64,000 bases of DNA from Helichrysum umbraculigerum (GCA_949592205.1 CATIUR010000012.1:4116501-4180500), one strand, 5' to 3'; numbered from the stretch's first letter, positions 10,711 to 22,113 are shown. A program made the numbers and translations. The notes: a model not told the origin generated them from the letters alone.

Positions 10711-12805
10711 TGTAACATCCTCGAAATGGACCTAGTTGTGTTATATTATTTCTTGATTTAAATTAGTATTTAAATGTGTTTGGAAATAATATTGTTTGAA
10801 TTAGTGAAATAATTGGAATAGGAGTCGAATATTCCAATGTGATAAGTGAATTATTAATTGTTGTAAATTAATATAGTTGACGGTACAATAAAATGTTTGG
10901 ACTCGCAAATGGTTTTCGGGTTCCAGACTATATATTGAGATGGGGTATTAAATTATACCCGTATATTGAAGGCGGTTTATGTGATGCCGACTATATATGT
11001 ACTTTCCTATTTAGGAAAGTTATTCATTTTCATTTTAAAACTCACAGAAACTCTCAGAAAACCTCCAAATCAAATTAGAAATCAAATCAGGAAGTTGTGA
11101 TTCTCGTGAAACTTCACCATGGACAGATTATCATCAGTAGATTCTTCAATCAGTAAGTATTCTTGAGTATTTAAGAATTTGATTTCGATTGAAATTTGGG
11201 TGAATTGATAAATTGGAAGAATTGGATGTTAGGAACAAGTTATAAGTATTACATGATGATTATATGAAGTTAATTGAGTTGTTTATAACATTAGAACTGA
11301 GTTTGATAAGCTTGATTTATCAAAAATGGTTTTAAATTCGGAGCTGGGCAATTACAGGGATGAAGCTGAGCTGAAAGACGCTCAAACGCGATCCCAGAAC
11401 CCTAGCCAGGATCGCGTTCGTTAGTTATAAAAGGAATCGGACGAGTTTTGTTCTTGGGAACGCGATCCCAAGAATTTGTCCGGATCGCGTTGCTTAGTTA
11501 TAATTTGTCACAGAATGATTTTACAAAGAGGAACGCGATCCCACCATTGTTTTCTGGATCGCGTTTGTCGGTACTTTTTGTAAAATTTCAAAAGTGCATA
11601 AGTGTTTAGTAGTGATTTTTGCCACGGAAAAATTGACAAATTGTCTTTAAACTCCGATTGGGCTGAAATTTACATGGTCACTCGAAAACGGCCCACTGAT
11701 CAAAGCTATATAACTATAGCCTAGTCAGTTTTTGGACATTCGGGGTCGTTTAGGGGTCGAAAATGGCATTTTACAGTTTTTGGACCTTATTTCGGGACTT
11801 TTTGATTTTGTTCCGAATTGAACTTTTGTTTGCTGTGATCTTAGAGATCATTGGATTCATGTAATTATGTTATGATTGTGTAACGATATTAATTACCTAA
11901 GTATTATCAGTTGAGACAAGTTTCTAACTTATTGTTTAATTGATTGTATTCTCAGATGTGGAGAAGGCTCAGTAATATTAGACTTCTGAGCTGGCGGCTG
12001 AGGTAGTCGATGAGTGGATCTGTAACCTCAGTGTGATTTAGTTGTAATGATTTGATTTACAACAAGTAATTATAGTATTACTTTGATAGAATGTAATTGT
12101 TGAGATATCTTGCCATGATAGTTTAACTAGTTGCTTAATTGACTGTTTGAGCTAGTATGTAAGATTTTGAGGTCAACTTGACTTGACAGTTGGACTTGGT
12201 TGTTATTGTAGACGACAGGAGATCTTGAAACTTGAAATGTTGGTTTAGAGATCTAGGTCGTGTGTGATTAACAACTGGTTATCGGTAATTCTGTATAGGC
12301 CAATACAGATGATTGATAAGAGTTCCTTGATTTCCAAACCGGTATTAGGGTATCTCAGGAGCCACCGATCCTCATGACGATTGATAATGTTTGATTGGTG
12401 CAGCTTGACATTGATTGGATGTCGAGTGAATGATTGATTTTCTGTTTATTGTTATTTGATGTAAACAGATTATTATGCTAGGTTGTACTGTTGCTTATAG
12501 TTTCATTCACTTAGCTTTATGCTAACCCCACCACAGTTCTTCCTGCAGGTTGAAAAAGATGGGACATATTGGGCAGGGCAGGAAGTGTTTTGACTGGATG
12601 GAATGTTTGACAGGCTGTACTCTGATGTTAATTTAATAGCCATAGAAATGTTTTGAATTATATAACACCGAGTTGTTGAGATGTCACGTATTTGATTTGA
12701 AAAAGTTTACTGACATTTTGAGTACATTGATAGAATGTTTTTAAATATACGCTTCCGAGTCGCAATTATTATATTATTGTTTATAATGAAACGAGGGGTG
12801 TTTAA
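10711..12805 (+). repeat. 3' LTR of element D
   Basis: 2,095 bp copy of 4741-6834, with a one-base insertion near 11712 and about a dozen substitutions. It begins TGTAACATCC. The stem-loop array is at 11385-11418, 11459-11491 and 11532-11565. Confidence 0.9.
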
Positions 12806-12922
12806 CTTAGGGTTTTTCATTACGCTCTCAAAATTACTCATACAAACCACTGCGCTAAGTCTCATCGATTCTCGATTCTGTAAAAGCATCTTCGATTCTC
12901 TTCGATTACTTGATTTCTTATC

Positions 12923-15900
12923 ATGGCATCGATTTCGTCTACTGTTAAACTACCAATTGGAAAAGATCATAATATGATCGCATTCTTGATGAAACCTGCT
13001 GAGGCAAACGAGTATGTGGAAATCATTGATTTCCTTCGTGCTTCACATATTCGTCATGCTCTCACTGTGGCACCCAGGATATCTCACGATCATATCAACA
13101 ATTTCTGGGTGAATGCATCAATAGAAGAGGAACAGGGGATTAAAAGAATCGTTTCAGAAGTTATGGATACACGTGTTGTAGTTACAGAAGCTACTGTTAG
13201 AGCTTCATTACAATTAGATGATGAGGCAGGTATATCTTCTTTAGATGATACTGTTATGTATGATACTTTACGATTGATGGGTTATGAGGGTTCTTTTGAA
13301 ATTTTTACTTTTCAGAAAACCTTATTTTCTCATTAGTGGAGGTTTTTAATACATACAATTTTACACTGCTTGTCATCTAAAAGATCATCTTTTGAGCAGT
13401 TTGGAAGCAACATTGCTTATGCAATTGCTTGTCTTGCAACTGGTCAAAGGTTTAATTTTTCAAATCTGATATTTTCTGGTATGCTTAGAAACATTGAGCA
13501 GCCAAAGATTAAATTTTTGATGTATCCACGTTTTGTGCAGTTGTTCTTAAATGAACAAATTCCTAATTTAACTGCACTTGAGAAAGTTATTGGTATTGTC
13601 TCTTTTAAACCAAAAGTTTTTGTAAATATGAAGAGAGATACTAAATTTTCTGGGAAGGTTACAGCATTATTTTCTACAATGCTTCATGCACCTTCCACCA
13701 CAGCATCAGTACTACCAACTGAAGCTGAACCGGCTACTGAGAGAATGGTTCCACCCACCACTTCTCAACCCACAGTAGCTGGGGGTAATAAAAGAAAACA
13801 AGGGACCAAAACAGCTACATATTCTAGAGCCAAAAAGGCTAGAAAACAGGCATCTGAGGTTGCTGCTGCTCAGGTGTCTCAGTCAAATGATTCATCACAG
13901 CAGATGATCAATGAGGAGGAGGTTGATCATTCTGAGAGGGCTGCTTCTACTGCTTCTGGCCCACTGGCAGAGCAGGACAAAAGTAACATTAATAAGACCC
14001 CATCAGAGGCAACACATGGACATGATTCTACACCTGTAGATGATCCTAGTGGTCCCAGTACCAAGAACATAGGGGACTTTGATGATCATGCTAGGCATGA
14101 GTCAGAGTTTGATGATGTCAATGATTCACCAAAGGATTCACATCCTGAAGGTGTTGAGGCTAGAAATAACTTGGAATTGATGAAAATGGTTGATTATGTT
14201 TGGGCTGAATTTGTAAAGGAGAGGAAGAAGAATAAGGCTAAGGATGAAATTATCACTCAATTACAGAGGAGAGTGCAGCAGTTAGAATGGATTGTTATTA
14301 AATGTTTAAAGAAGGGAAGGAAATATGTGGTTCATGATACTTCTGAACCTGAGGATGCTTATCAATTTCCACAAAATGCTTTCAAAAAGGGGGAGAAGGT
14401 CTGGACAAATTTGGGTGATAAGAAGAATAAGAGTGACAAGGTGGTGGATGATGATGAGAAGGTTGATGAAGAAATGGAGATGGAACAACCAGAGGAGGAT
14501 GAGTTTGTGCATACACCTCCAACACCACCTACAGAGCCAGAGCCAGAAATAAATGAGTCAGTGTATGAGACAGTGGAAACAGAGATGAATGACTCAGTGG
14601 AAGATGACAATAATTCTGAACATACTGAGGTTTTTGGGTCAGTGGAGCAGACTGTAGAGGTTGATTTGGATGAAAAGACTGAGGAGTTACAAATTGATGG
14701 TGATGATGATGATGAGGTTAATAAACCTGAGATAGCAGTGGAAAAAAAAGAAGAAAAGACTGATGCTCAACAAGTTGAAAAGACTAGGAAAAAGAGCATT
14801 CCAGTTAAAACTGCTAAGATGACAGGAACAGGAAAGAAGGTTGAAACTCCAAAGAAGAAATCTACACAACAACCATCTTTGCCTGGATTTCAGATAAAAG
14901 AACCTGTTGCTGCTCCTGTTCAACAGAAGAAAGAGTTGTCAAAGATTGATCCAAAAGATAAGGGCAAGGGAAAACTGGTAGAAGAACCAAAGAAGAAAAA
15001 GCAAAAACCAGTGCCACCAGAAGTAACTGCTCATGATACTGAATATGCACAAAGATTACAGGCTGAGCTAAATGCAGAGGACTTGATTGATGTTGAAATT
15101 GAGGAAGGAAAGTTTGTAAAAATGACAAAAGAGCAAGTGGCAGAATGGGATGAATATTTGTTGAAGGAACAGAGACAGGATGATATTGAATATCTTGTTG
15201 AACAGATTAAGAAAAAGAAAGCAGAAGAGGCAAGAAAGAAGAAGGCTGCAAAACCACCAACAAAAGCTCAGATGAAGAAGAACTTAATTGCAAAGCTGAA
15301 AGGTGGGTATATTCCTTTGAATGCATTGAAACAGATGAGTTTAGAGAGATTGCAGGAGTTATGGGATAAAGATGATATGAATCCTGATGTGATTGAGAAG
15401 AAAGAAAGAGAAAAGAAAGAAGCTGAAAAGAAAAAGAAGGAAGCTGAAAAAGAAAGAAAATTGAAGGAAAAGGAAGAAAAAGAAAGAAGAGAAAAGGTAG
15501 AAGCTGAGAAGAGGAAGAAAGATGAAATTGAAAGAAAGAAAAGAGAGTTAGATGAAATTCCTGATAGAGAAAGGAATGTTGATGAATTGAAGGAGTTTAT
15601 TTTGTTACAACCAATGGAATCTGAGGTAATTAATGTTGAATTGCCTGGTATCATTGATTGGTCTATTGAGCAATTTGTCAATCCTGTTAAGATTCACAAG
15701 ATTAAACTTGAAAGAGCAGATGTAAATATATCTTGGTGGAGATCTTTTTGGGATTTGATAAAAAGGATTAGTAGAACTGATTTGGTGAGAATGTATGAAA
15801 TTGGAATGGAAAAGAATTTAGATTTAAAAAGGTTTGATAATCTGGTTGAGAAAGTTACATGGCATTGGATTAAGGCTATGTTTGAGCCAGAAGAGTTTCC

Positions 15901-16168
15901 ATTTCAGTTTGCTACTTTTAGCAAGGTTAAAAATTGGATTTATCATGCCAAACCTGGAGTACATCAGATTGTTATGGATGATGCAGTATTTATGTGGTTA
16001 TTGACAGATAGATTTTATGATATAAATCTGAGATTTTTGATGGGCTTGAGAAATGCAAGGTTACAAGCTGCAGTTTTAGATGATGTAGCTCTGGAATTGG
16101 TATATATGGTGCTGAATCAGATTCATAAGAAGGAGGAGATAGATAGAAGAAAGAGAATAAATGACTAA
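12923..16168 (+). pseudogene. Accessory ORF of element H (about 1,080 codons, one in-frame stop)
   Basis: A single frame runs from ATG 12923 to TGA/TAA-type stop ending 16168, broken only by TAG at 13334-13336; the residues on both sides are continuous in sense, so this is probably a CAG-to-TAG mutation. Domain plan: residues about 20-250 a globular domain with the pattern EYVEIIDFL...ALTVAP...NNFWVN...VVVTEATVRASLQL, also found in the accessory ORFs of A and B; then a Ser/Thr/Pro linker, an acidic stretch (about 470-610), a Lys/Glu-rich coiled coil (about 740-880, EKKEREKKEAEKKKK-like) and a C-terminal globular part rich in W and aromatic residues (about 895-1065). Its place after pol and before the polypurine tract is the env-like position. 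I recall similar proteins being annotated in Asteraceae genomes under misleading names. The function is unknown; the globular part recalls plant mobile/transposon-protein domains only in pattern. Confidence 0.75.
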
Positions 16169-16242
16169 CGGTTTTGAAAGAATTTTGTGAAGCTCATAAT
16201 GGAGGATTAGAAGAAACTTAATGCTGTGATGGACAGATTAAG

Positions 16243-16255
16243 TTTAGGGGGAGAT
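16243..16255 (+). other. Polypurine tract of element H
   Basis: TTTAGGGGGAGAT directly precedes the TGTTGGGTC start of the LTR. Element B has the same tract before TGTTGAGTC, which supports both boundaries. Confidence 0.8.
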
Positions 16256-16317
16256 TGTTGGGTCAAAATTGTTTCAGGTCTGAGTTGAAGTCTTGATGAG
16301 AAGACAGAGTACAAGTG

Positions 16318-16603
16318 ATTAAAACTGTTTGTTTTGAAGGTTAAAACTGTCTTTACGAAGTTACAACTGATAGAAGAAAACTGAAGAGAAGACAAGTGTT
16401 ACAACTGATTGAAGATAGATTACAACTGATAGTTATGTGTCTGTAAGTAGTTAAAACTGCTTATATATTTGTAACTGTTAGTTATATATGAAACAGTTAA
16501 CACTGATTATATATTTGTACTTAGTCTTATATTACAATTGAAGCAGTTACCACTGAATGTGTAACAGTTACAACTGTTTACTTCAGAATGGTAGTTACAA
16601 CTG
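16318..16603 (+). repeat. Dispersed decamer GTTAMMACTG in the U3 region of LTR H
   Basis: Ten copies of GTTACAACTG, GTTAAAACTG or a one-base variant start at 16318, 16340, 16360, 16398, 16419, 16450, 16496, 16546, 16567 and 16594, all on the same strand. The AACTG core fits plant MYB binding sites (known class of site); the role as an enhancer is inference. Confidence 0.85.
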
Positions 16604-16687
16604 TTTATGATTTTGTGATAATCATGAGTCGGTTATGGAAGTTAGTTTATTCCATATTTGTAGGAGATTGTATAGGACTCTATGTGT

Positions 16688-16695
16688 TATAAATA
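16688..16695 (+). promoter_or_regulatory. TATA box of LTR H
   Basis: TATAAATA lies about 85 bp downstream of the last decamer and about 255 bp before the LTR end, where a retrotransposon promoter is expected. Confidence 0.6.
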
Positions 16696-16951
16696 GAGAT
16701 CCTTTAGACCTAGATAGGTTAATGTTAATTGCGCAGCTTCAAGGTTTTCTGTAACCCTAATACATCAAGTGTATTCGTCTTATATCATTAATAAGATTGA
16801 AGCTTTCGGTATATTATTGTGTTCATCGTATTAATTGATATTCATTGATCTTCTTAATATTATTGAGTGTGATTCCGCAACTTCTCAATAATATATTCAA
16901 GGCTTATTACATACGATTGTTTATTAAGTTAAACAGGGACTAACACCTTCA

Positions 16952-17354
16952 ACCCGCGCAAAGCGGCGGCGACAAACAATTATTGACGATTTTATCATTT
17001 TTGGTAGTTTACAATTTTTTTGGGTAATTCTGGCAGTTTTTATCAATTACGAATGGTTTTTACATCAAATATGTTTTTTTAAGCGACAAAGCTTTAAAAC
17101 ATTTTTATTATATACTTTCGTTTTAGTGAGTCACTGATGCATCGATTTGATGACTTTTCTATAGTTCCAGCAATCAATTATTAAGTCTTTGTATAATTGT
17201 TCAATAGTCGTATGTGCGGAGTTATGCAAATATAAAGATAAGGATGAGTAAATAATTTTTTTTTATCATCCATCTTATTTATTATTTTAGTACGCAATAA
17301 AATAGTTAAACTTTTCCATTCTAAGATATACATTAACTATAAATTTATTTGAAA
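16952..17354. other. Unassigned AT-rich DNA
   Basis: I see no gene here. The first 25 bases (ACCCGCGCAAAGCGGCGG) are a CpG-rich inverted-repeat-like motif common at plant repeat ends, but no element could be delimited. Confidence 0.5.
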
Positions 17355-17564
17355 AAAATTGCGTATTTGAATCATCCGTCGGAGCCGCATACATTTCAGT
17401 AGAGCTCGACCAACTCACATGCATTAGTCAATATCACTGGCTAAAGCACCTGCACGGCTCCACGGGGATACCCACATACTCCCGGTAACGGATTCAAACC
17501 CTCGCCATTTCTGACATAATGCAGTGGGTGCAAGACTCATTGGTAGCGATATCTAGAGGGTACG
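17355..17564 (-). mobile_element. Possible tRNA-derived SINE remnant
   Basis: On the minus strand GGTTTGAATCC (17490-17500) matches a Pol III B box, and about 60 bases upstream lies GCTACCAATGAGTCTTGCAC, a weak A-box candidate. The minus-strand 3' side ends in a T run. No target duplication was identified. An ancient unrelated repeat is equally possible. Confidence 0.3.
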
Positions 17565-17567
17565 TTA

Positions 17568-17850
17568 GAGCATGCCCAATGTATAAACATTTACAAAGCT
17601 TTTTTTGTTAGACACATCATCAAATTTTAAAAAAGCTTTATAAAAAAGCTATGTCTCTAATGGAAAAAGCTTTTGCAAAGCTTTTTTTTTTTTAACTTAT
17701 ACACACAATTTGGTGAAAAAGCTTTTGCTCAAAAGGTTGAGATATATCAAGCTTTACAAAATAAAAGCTTTTACTCAATTGATAAAAAAGCTTTTCAAAA
17801 GCTTTTTCACATAAAAAAAGCTTTGGATAAACCCTTTGTTGAAGTTGCTC
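17568..17850. mobile_element. MITE-like element with TTA target duplication
   Basis: The 283-bp segment is bounded by TTA on both sides (17565-17567 and 17851-17853). Its ends form an imperfect inverted repeat that begins GAGCA on both sides (GAGCATGCCCAATG against GAGCAACTTCAACAAAGG). The body is dominated by AAAGCTTTT palindromes, about eight of them, and would fold as a long hairpin. A TTA duplication is the hallmark of PIF/Harbinger and Tourist MITEs. Its ends differ from those of the Harbinger element at 18412. Confidence 0.55.
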
Positions 17851-17853
17851 TTA

Positions 17854-18411
17854 TAATGTGGTAAGCAATTATAGTACTATCATCACACTTCCACAGTTCT
17901 CCCCCTGTATTTTTTGTTGGGTTCCTTCTTTTTATCATCTTCATTATATTTTATTATTAATTTTCTTTTATGATTCCAAAACCTCTTATTTTCTTGCATT
18001 TCATGCTTTACAATTTTACCATCAGCTACATCTTCAAAGTCAGAAAATATTGTTCTTTTAATTTTCAAATCAAAACTATAGAATGAAAAAGTGAAAGAGT
18101 AACTTTTGAAATTGATCAGTGATGGACCATGTAAATGATATTCTCTAATGTAACTTTTGAAATTGGTCCCAATGTTGAATCATGGAAATGATATTGTCTA
18201 ATATGTGCAAGAGTGAAATTTAATTAGGAAAGACACGTCAATTCAGAAGTCCAAACTCCAAAGGATCAAAAGCGGGTATCACATGTGTAAAAAGCAATAC
18301 CAAAATCACTGTACTACTGTCAATTTTTATGCATATTTTAAACATCAAGCATTTTGCATTTAAATAATTTTGAAAGGGTATTGGCTCACTTTTACCATGT
18401 ATAGAAAGTTA
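17854..18411. other. Unassigned AT-rich DNA
   Basis: I see no supported gene, RNA or delimited repeat. Short ORFs on both strands have no recognisable content. Confidence 0.6.
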
Positions 18412-19019
18412 GGTGTTGTTTGTTTTTGCACAAAAGCACTTAAAAACCTCTTATCACTGACCGAATCAGAGCTTTTTCAGATTCAGACTGTTTTTTTTTT
18501 TTTTCACGTTCAGAGGTAAAACCTCTTATTAACCTCGTAATTTTTCAGACATAAAACACAAGCTGATAAACCTCTTAAAACAAACCCTAGATCTAAAACA
18601 CACAGCCACCTCTCCCCAAACCCTCTCACCCTCTCAAATTTGTTCCCAAAACCACTCCCTCTCTTCAAATCAGATGGAGGTCTTCTTCCAAGCTTCACCT
18701 GTAACGTGAAAAGCATCAAATCCGACCCAAATCAAAACAGAATCAGACCAAAATCAGGTAAACATAACTATTTTCTGATTATTTTTGATTTTTTAAAACT
18801 AAATGTTTATCTTCGATTTTGATGCCATTGATTTGCTGTTATGTGATTTCATTATCAGTATGGTGTGTACTTGCTTTGTTGCGTGATGTTTACCAATATG
18901 GTGTTATAACCTGTTGCGTATACATATATACCCATATATTTTGCCACTGATTTGTTGATGTTAAAATAATGTTTGTTGTTCATGTGATGTTGGAGTTTTG
19001 TTTCCATTTTTGTGTAGGC

Positions 19020-20174
19020 ATGGAAAGACTAAAATTCACCAATGAACAACTTAAGTTCTTTTTAGAATCGTGTATAGCAGAAGTAGATAGAATGGGTCGT
19101 AGGGGGACTAGCCTACACTTGGAGTCGTGGGGTGTATTGGCGAAAAAAATGGAAGAAGTGTATCACATAAGAGCCAATCAAAAGCAATTAAAAAATCAGT
19201 ATGATTATGTCAAAGCGAAATATGTCGGTTGGTGTTATTTGAGAGCAAAAACAGGGAACATTTATAATGCTCAAACCAATACATTCAACATGACAAATGA
19301 GGAATGGGATGAATTTTCCAAGGTCTGTTCATATCATTGTACGTTATAACCTTTTTTTAACATACTAGTAACCAACTGAGTATGTTATAAACACGATTTT
19401 TTTGGTCTTGTCAATTCGATGTAGGTTCATCAAAAAGCTTCATCATTGAGATCGACTCCCATGCCTTTCATTGACCTTTGTACCACTTTGTATGATGGGA
19501 ATTGTGCAACTGGTTCACTTAGTCGGTGTGTTGCTCCAAGAAGGGCTTCATCATCTACTATTAATTCTGATTTCCCAATAGTTCAAACTGAGACCTCACA
19601 AAGGGTGTCATCATCTACTCGTAACTCTAATATCCCAAGTGTTCATACTGAAACACCACGAAGGACGTCATCTACTATGAACTTTAATATCCCAACTCTT
19701 CAAATCGAGGATGCTCCATTAGAGAGCCAAGCTGATGAAAACACCTATGATCCATATGGCACCCAAGATACCGATTATGATACGGAATATGACACTGGTT
19801 TTGAAGGTGGTTCTTCATTTCCTACATCTACTCAAGAGGGACCAACTGATGGTGCTCCTGATGTTGACCGAGGCAGGCCAAAGAAAAAGAAGAAAACTGC
19901 CACCATCGATTTATCCGAGATGGAGGATGATATGAGAAAAGCAATTGCAAACCTCGCTGAAAATAAGACGACGTGGCCTACTATAACTCAGTGTTCTGAT
20001 AAGTTGAAGAGCCTCGGGTTGGAAGCTACTGATCCAATATTTTTAGCAGCGTTTGGTATTTTTAGTCAACCTTCAAATAACTATAGAGAGGCATGGATGA
20101 CCCTTCCATCAGACCCACAGGTGTTAAAGAGTTGGATTACAATGATGGCAAAGACATTGGGTATTATTAAGTAG
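19020..20174 (+). CDS. Harbinger ORF1: Myb/SANT-like DNA-binding protein (two exons)
   Basis: Exon 1 is 19020-19322 and exon 2 19425-20174 (donor AAG|GTCTG, acceptor GTAG|GTTCAT), giving 350 residues in frame. The N-terminal 100 residues show the trihelix-like Myb pattern (FTNEQLKFFLESCIAEV..., WGVLAKKMEEVYHIRANQ, QLKNQYDYVKAKY). The middle is Ser/Thr-rich and acidic, followed by a basic GRPKKKKKT segment (about residue 240), a likely nuclear signal, and a conserved-looking C-terminal helical part. In PIF/Harbinger elements this protein partners the transposase for DNA binding and nuclear import (family knowledge). The start follows an AG at 19018, so a 5' UTR intron is possible. The frame is open over both exons. 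Confidence 0.85.
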
Positions 20175-20488
20175 TTGTAGTTGTAGTTGGTATGTGTTAG
20201 GACTTTTGTAGTTGGATTACAAGCTAAAATACATCCATGCTTAACTATCTAGTATCTGTGTTTAGAACTTTTGTGTTCAACTATCTAGTTTACATGTTTT
20301 GAACTTATATTAGGACCTTTTGAGTATCTATGTTTTGTACTAATTATGAAAACATTATGGATGTATTTTGCTTGCCTTTTGTAATGAAAGAACAATGACT
20401 TGTGTTGATTGTGTTTTAGCATGTAATGTAACAGTATGGATTTTTTTTATATTTCTTTTCTAACTTTTGCTATGTTTCTAACAGGAAC

Positions 20489-21814
20489 ATGGATAATAAT
20501 CAGAAAATTGCATTCATCATTTTTGTTTACTTTTATTTTAAGTACTTTCGACCATCGCTACACAAACGAAAAAGAGATAATACATCGGCATTGTCTGGAC
20601 ATCGATTCACTCTAGAGCTTTTGGAAGGAAATAATAAACAGTGTACTGAGTTGTTACGCATGTCACGTGATTCATTTGTCCGACTTTGTGCACATTTCAA
20701 AATGAAAGGTTGGTTAAAAGATAGCAAACATTTATTGGTCGAGGAAAAGATGGCTATTTTCTTGATAATGTTAGGTCACAATCAACGTTTTGTAGTGTTG
20801 AAGCGTAGGTTTCAACACTCAAACGAGACAATTCATAAGTATTTTCACGAAGTATTGGATAAAATGATGTTGTTTGCCGAAGAGGTTATAAGGCCAACAA
20901 CATTTAATCCGAATCCAAACTTTCCTGGAAATAATAGGAGGCAACGACGTATATTCAAGGTAAATATTATATTAACAATAGTAGTAGTATAAAGTATGAT
21001 GGTATCATTTCAATATAGGCTAACAACATGTTATCTTATTTAGGGAGCCGTAGGTGCTCTTGATGGAACTTTAATACATGCTGCTCCCCCTGCAAAAAAG
21101 CAAAATGTTTATAGAGGAAGAGGTAGAGGTGACTGCTATCAAAATGTTTTGGCAATTTGTGACTTCAACATGATATTTACTTTCATTGTGGCCGGATGGG
21201 AAGGTACAGCTCATGATTCTAGAATACTGACCGAAGCAATTGTCAATCCAGAATTTGAGTTTCCAATTCCTCCTTCAGGTATATTTCAAGTCATGTTTAT
21301 ATTATATTATATACATTACTTATCGTATTAATAATATGTTACCTTTTCAGATAAATACTATCTTTGTGATGCTGCATATAAAAACACCTGAGGGTTTATG
21401 GCACCGTATCGTAATGTTAGGTATTGGCTAGGTGATTTTCGTCGAAGACGTGCAATGGATAGTAAAGAAAAGTTCAATCACGCTCATGCAAAACTTAGAA
21501 ATGTTATTGAACGTGCTTTTGGTGTTTTGAAAGCACGTTTTCCCATTTTGAAGAGAATGCCACCATATTCTTTGGTTAAACAGAGAGATATCACAATAGC
21601 TTGCTTTGCTATTCATAATTTTATACGGAACGAAGGTTTAAGTGATCACCTTTTCCCTCGATACGAGCAAACCCGAATAAGTAATCGCAATCGTACTAGT
21701 AATAATGAGGATGTGCAAGACGATGATCAACCACATGGGAGTGCGGCGGACCAACAATACATGACAAGTTTGCGTGATCAAATTGCGGCACAATTAATGC
21801 AAAATGGAGTTTAA
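20489..21814 (+). pseudogene. Harbinger transposase (DDE_Tnp_4 type), one nonsense codon
   Basis: Three exons can be read: 20489-20959, 21044-21278 and 21351-21814 (donors AAG|GTAAAT and CAG|GTATAT; acceptors TTTAG and TTCAG), together 389 residues, the usual family length. The catalytic triad is visible: D in GALDGTLIHA (exon 2), D in YLCDAAYKNT (exon 3) and E in RNVIERAFGVLKARFP. A TGA at 21389-21391 falls between NT and GFMAPYRNVRY, where relatives carry R; CGA-to-TGA fits deamination of a methylated CpG. Apart from this the frames are open, and splice sites are intact. The protein would cut and join TTA-flanked ends. As it stands it would lack the last catalytic residue. Confidence 0.9.
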
Positions 21815-22113
21815 ATGTTTTGATTAGTTGAATGTGCTATGAATCTTTTATTTCAAGACATTTTATTTAAAAGTGGTTGGCTATGTTAATTTTATGAGTT
21901 GCAAATAATTTGTCTTTAATATATAAATACTCCGTATAATATTTCAACGGTTACATATATAATAATCGACATTCAGATCATTATTCAGATTCAGTTCATA
22001 AAAACAAACAGTCTTAAATGATTCAGTTTCAGACTTCTGAACCACCTCTGAATATTCAGATGTGGTTTTCAGATTTCAGACAAAAACCTCTTAAAAAAAC
22101 AAACAGCACCTTA

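Larger units (their letters stand above)
4741..12805 (+). mobile_element. Element D: complete LARD-like non-coding LTR retrotransposon
   Basis: Two near-identical LTRs (4741-6834 and 10711-12805) flank 3.9 kb without any ORF of note. The target duplication CTTAG is seen at 4736-4740 and 12806-12810. A tRNA(iMet) primer site and a GGGGAGGAGAGT polypurine tract are present, so the element has the cis signals for reverse transcription but no enzymes. The phrase GGGGACGAAATCTCTTTAA before the 3' LTR resembles the end of Ty3/gypsy internal regions, which suggests descent from that superfamily. I noticed about 13 differences between the LTRs (about 0.6%). The element interrupts element H upstream of its accessory ORF. 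Confidence 0.9.
12806..16951 (+). mobile_element. Element H: 3' part (accessory ORF plus 3' LTR)
   Basis: This is the downstream end of an LTR retrotransposon. Its upstream part is displaced by D; the 20 bp at 4721-4740 probably belong to it as well, between E and D. It contains an accessory ORF (12923-16168), a polypurine tract TTTAGGGGGAGAT (16243-16255) identical in kind to that of B, and an LTR beginning TGTTGGGTC. No gag or pol is in the window. The leader at 12811-12922 looks like a plant 5' UTR (TTAGGGTTTTTCATTACG, then TCGATTCTCGATTC-type repeats). H is a different family from A/B by LTR sequence, but its accessory protein is related. Confidence 0.7.
16256..16951 (+). repeat. 3' LTR of element H (~0.7 kb)
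   Basis: It starts TGTTGGGTC after the polypurine tract and probably ends ACACCTTCA at 16951, by analogy with the CTATCA and CTCTCA ends of A and B. The partner LTR is not in the window, so the right end is inferred. It contains a decamer array (16318-16603) upstream of a TATA box, the layout of a U3 promoter. Confidence 0.7.
18412..22110 (+). mobile_element. PIF/Harbinger DNA transposon, nearly complete
   Basis: The 3.7-kb element is flanked by TTA (18409-18411 and 22111-22113). Its terminal inverted repeats, GGTGTTGTTTGTTTTT (18412-18427) and the complement of 22095-22110, differ at one of 16 bases. Subterminal regions on both sides carry repeats of AACCTCTTA and of CAGATTCAG/TTCAGA words, the sort of motif that can bind transposase. 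Two genes lie on the plus strand in the usual order: a Myb/SANT-like ORF (19020-20174) and a DDE transposase (20489-21814), each with introns. The transposase has one nonsense codon, so the copy is probably recently inactivated. Confidence 0.92.

Noticed and set aside
12735..12977. 80-codon plus-strand ORF spanning the D/H junction
   Set aside because: It crosses the LTR boundary and lacks any domain; the accessory ORF at 12923 is in another frame.
15268..15681. Ser/Phe-rich minus-strand ORF of 137 codons
   Set aside because: Antisense of the Lys/Glu coiled coil of the H accessory ORF.
16952..16975. CCGCGCAAAGCGGCGG as a Helitron terminus
   Set aside because: No CTRRT end or insertion context could be identified beside it.
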